A DNA stretch of 7,753 nt from NCBI GenBank assembly GCA_964343305.1, contig CAYFJO010000495.1:1-7753 (forward strand). Direction: 5' to 3'. Of this stretch, positions 6,050-7,753 are shown in pieces. The notes under the pieces are model-generated. The model was not told where the DNA came from. It saw only the letters and a program-made list of their open reading frames with translations, and did not search any database. The number at the start of each line of letters is the position of its first letter. Position 1 is the stretch's first letter. This DNA comes from CAYFJO01 sp964343305 (GTDB lineage: Bacteria; Planctomycetota; Planctomycetia; Pirellulales; Pirellulaceae). The position numbers and the translations under genes are program-made.

Positions 6050-7188
6050 AGATCCAACTGATAGCCGCGGTTGTCGCACTGTGGAGTTGCACAGTCGCAT
6101 GGGCCGAAGAACTCGACCCTGACATTGCGCTCGAACCCGCGCACGTCATCGTCAATCCGTGGCGGTTTCACATCCCTCCGACGAAACGTCAGGGGGTCCC
6201 CGGAATCGAACGTACCGCGAAGGGCCGATTGTGGGCAGTTTACGGTCGGGACGTCGAGAGCACTCGAAACTATCAGGTCCTAACCTTTAGCGACGATGAC
6301 GGCAAGTCATGGTCGGACGCGCAGCTCATGATTCTACCCCGACGGGGCGTGCGCGCCATGTCCGCGTCGATCTGGATCGATCCACAAGGTCGACTATGGG
6401 TTTTCTGGGGGCAATCCTTTGGGGCTCAGGACGGACGTTATGGTATCTTTGCTATTACGAGCGATGATCCCGATGCGGATGAACCTCGGTGGTACGCTCC
6501 GCGTCGGCTGGGTGACGGCATCATGCTCAACAAGCCGACGCTGCTCTCCGATGGCGACTGGTTGCTGACCTCGTCAGTATGGAAAACGGATAACAGCATT
6601 AAGGTCTACGCGTCAACAGATCAGGGCAAAAGCTTTATCCTTCGCGGCACCGCCAATATCGCCGATCCCAAAACCCGCGGCCCAGACGAGCCGATGATCG
6701 TCGAACGCAAAGACGGATCACTGTGGATGTTGGTACGGATGCAGGGTCTGGCCGAAACCATTTCCACCGACCGGGGCAAAACATGGGCCCCCGTACAACG
6801 CAGTTCAATCAAGCACTGTACCTCACGCTTTTTCGTTCGGCGTTTGAAGTCCGGCAGTCTGCTGCTGGTAAAGCATGGCCCGATCGACCAGCGTGTAAGA
6901 CGCGAGCAACTCACCGCCTACGTGTCGGATGACGACGGCAAGACTTGGAGCGGAGGCTTAATGATCGACGAACGTGAGGACGTCACCTATCCCGACGGCG
7001 TGCAGGCCAAGAATGGCAGGATTTACCTCATCTACGATCACCAGCGTACTCCCCTCGGCGAAGTGTTGATGGCAACTTTTACCGAGGAAGATGTCCGCGC
7101 CGGCGAGCCCGTCAGTGCCAAAATCCGGCTGCGCGGAGAGGTGGCGCGGCTGCCCATCAAGCAAGCTGATGCCCAGATGAAACCATAA
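6046..7188 (+). CDS. Secreted sialidase family protein (Asp-box/BNR propeller)
   Basis: A 380-residue exported protein with a signal peptide (MKIQLIAAVVALWSCTVAWA, cut before EE). Four Asp-box (BNR) motifs mark the propeller: SDDDGKSW (82-89), STDQGKSF (190-197), STDRGKTW (240-247) and SDDDGKTW (294-301). GPDEPMIVERKDGSLWMLVR (212-231) and TYPDGVQ (314-320) match conserved sialidase-family stretches. By analogy Glu215, Arg231 and Tyr315 are candidate active-site residues; this is an inference from the motifs. Related enzymes release sialic acid or related sugars from glycans, but this broad family includes other hydrolases, so the substrate is open. Length is normal for a single-domain member. 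GGGAG lies 10 bases before the ATG, and the ATG overlaps the upstream remnant's stop, suggesting translational coupling. A DUF4838-like gene follows after 47 bp, probably in one operon. Confidence 0.88.
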   Translation: MKIQLIAAVVALWSCTVAWAEELDPDIALEPAHVIVNPWRFHIPPTKRQGVPGIERTAKGRLWAVYGRDVESTRNYQVLTFSDDDGKSWSDAQLMILPRRGVRAMSASIWIDPQGRLWVFWGQSFGAQDGRYGIFAITSDDPDADEPRWYAPRRLGDGIMLNKPTLLSDGDWLLTSSVWKTDNSIKVYASTDQGKSFILRGTANIADPKTRGPDEPMIVERKDGSLWMLVRMQGLAETISTDRGKTWAPVQRSSIKHCTSRFFVRRLKSGSLLLVKHGPIDQRVRREQLTAYVSDDDGKTWSGGLMIDEREDVTYPDGVQAKNGRIYLIYDHQRTPLGEVLMATFTEEDVRAGEPVSAKIRLRGEVARLPIKQADAQMKP

Positions 7189-7235
7189 ACTTACTCAGCA
7201 CGGGACCTCAATCAGAATTAAACAAGCATCAAGCC

Positions 7236-7753
7236 ATGACAAATGCCGCCTCTATGAAAATCCGCCTGCGTCTCTGGCTCATCGCTCTGTCCGTCGCCCC
7301 GGCAGCGACTCATGCCGCCGACCTCTTCCTTGTCGAAAACGGCGAATCGCGCGCTGAGATCATCATCGCAGAATCTCCGGCACGCTCGACAAGGCTGGCG
7401 GCGGCTGAACTCCAAACTTACGTTGCGAAGATCTCCGGCGCACAGCTGCCCATTGAAACGAAGCCATCCGCTGATGTTGCCGTTCAGATCTACGTCGGCC
7501 AGAGCCCGCACGCGGCAAAACTCGGCGTGACTGCGGAGGGCCTCGAACACGGCGCCTACCGCATCGCGACCGGCAAGAACTGGCTCGCGCTGATCGGCGA
7601 CGACACCGACTTCACGCCGAAAGAGCCGTGGGCGAAGAACAACTCTGGGCGTGGAGCAAAACTGCAGGGCGCGTGGGAAAAGGCGAGCGGGTTGCCGTTC
7701 GGCGTTCCCAATGGCGGGCTTTACAAGTATCGCGAACGGATGCCCGAAGCGCT
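7236..7753 (+). CDS. DUF4838/GH67-N-like secreted protein, N-terminal part only
   Basis: The reading frame is open from ATG 7236 to the window end (172 codons seen), so the C-terminus is missing. A second ATG at 7254 gives a more classical signal peptide (MKIRLRLWLIALSVAPAATHA, cut before AD), and either start is possible; no clear ribosome-binding site precedes either. The next part, with STRLAAAELQTYVAKISGAQLPIE, then VQIYVGQSPHAAKLG and GAYRIATGKNWLALIGDD, matches the small alpha/beta N-terminal domain that precedes alpha-glucuronidase-like barrels (GH67 N-terminal type) and occurs in DUF4838 proteins. The catalytic part would lie beyond the window, so the reaction cannot be named. It follows the sialidase by 47 bp on the same strand, consistent with a glycan-degradation operon. 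This gene looks GC-richer than those on the left. Confidence 0.75.
   Translation, partial: MTNAASMKIRLRLWLIALSVAPAATHAADLFLVENGESRAEIIIAESPARSTRLAAAELQTYVAKISGAQLPIETKPSADVAVQIYVGQSPHAAKLGVTAEGLEHGAYRIATGKNWLALIGDDTDFTPKEPWAKNNSGRGAKLQGAWEKASGLPFGVPNGGLYKYRERMPEA

Overview
The window looks like a chromosomal segment from a planctomycete, probably of the Pirellula/Rhodopirellula type. This is inferred from gene content: a DUF1080 (3-keto-disaccharide hydrolase-like) protein, a secreted DPP IV-like S9 peptidase, an FG-GAP/VCBS propeller protein, an Asp-box sialidase and a DUF4838/GH67-N-like protein. Nearly every product starts with a Sec-type signal peptide, and intergenic gaps are long. No rRNA, tRNA, CRISPR array, transposase or phage gene was seen.

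Layout. 1-212: non-coding, with two repeat motifs. 213-1279 (minus): secreted protein with two DUF1080-like modules, broken by a one-base frameshift near 1135. 1280-2003: about 720 bp divergent intergenic region with small hairpins and second copies of the repeat motifs seen at the window start. 2004-4061 (plus): intact S9 peptidase, with Glu where the catalytic Asp is expected. 4120-5313 (plus): calcium-loop beta-propeller protein. 5314-5779: non-coding, with a MITE-like imperfect inverted-repeat pair. 5780-6049 (plus): short ORF made of a signal peptide plus a sialidase C-terminal tail, apparently a remnant. 6046-7188 (plus): full sialidase whose start codon overlaps the remnant's stop (ATGA). 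7236-end (plus): start of a DUF4838-like glycan-active protein, cut by the window edge.

How the genes may work together. The right-hand block (remnant, sialidase, DUF4838-like) looks like a co-transcribed secreted glycan-degradation unit. The peptidase and the propeller protein run in the same direction 58 bp apart and may be co-transcribed, acting outside the cytoplasm on peptides and in binding. The DUF1080 gene faces away and is probably decaying, or is miscalled through a sequence error.

I found no convincing undescribed multi-gene system. The observations most worth checking are the Asp-to-Glu change in the peptidase triad, the sialidase remnant with its overlapping start, the frameshift in the DUF1080 gene, the 19-bp exact direct repeat flanking that gene, and the inverted-repeat element at 5451-5575.
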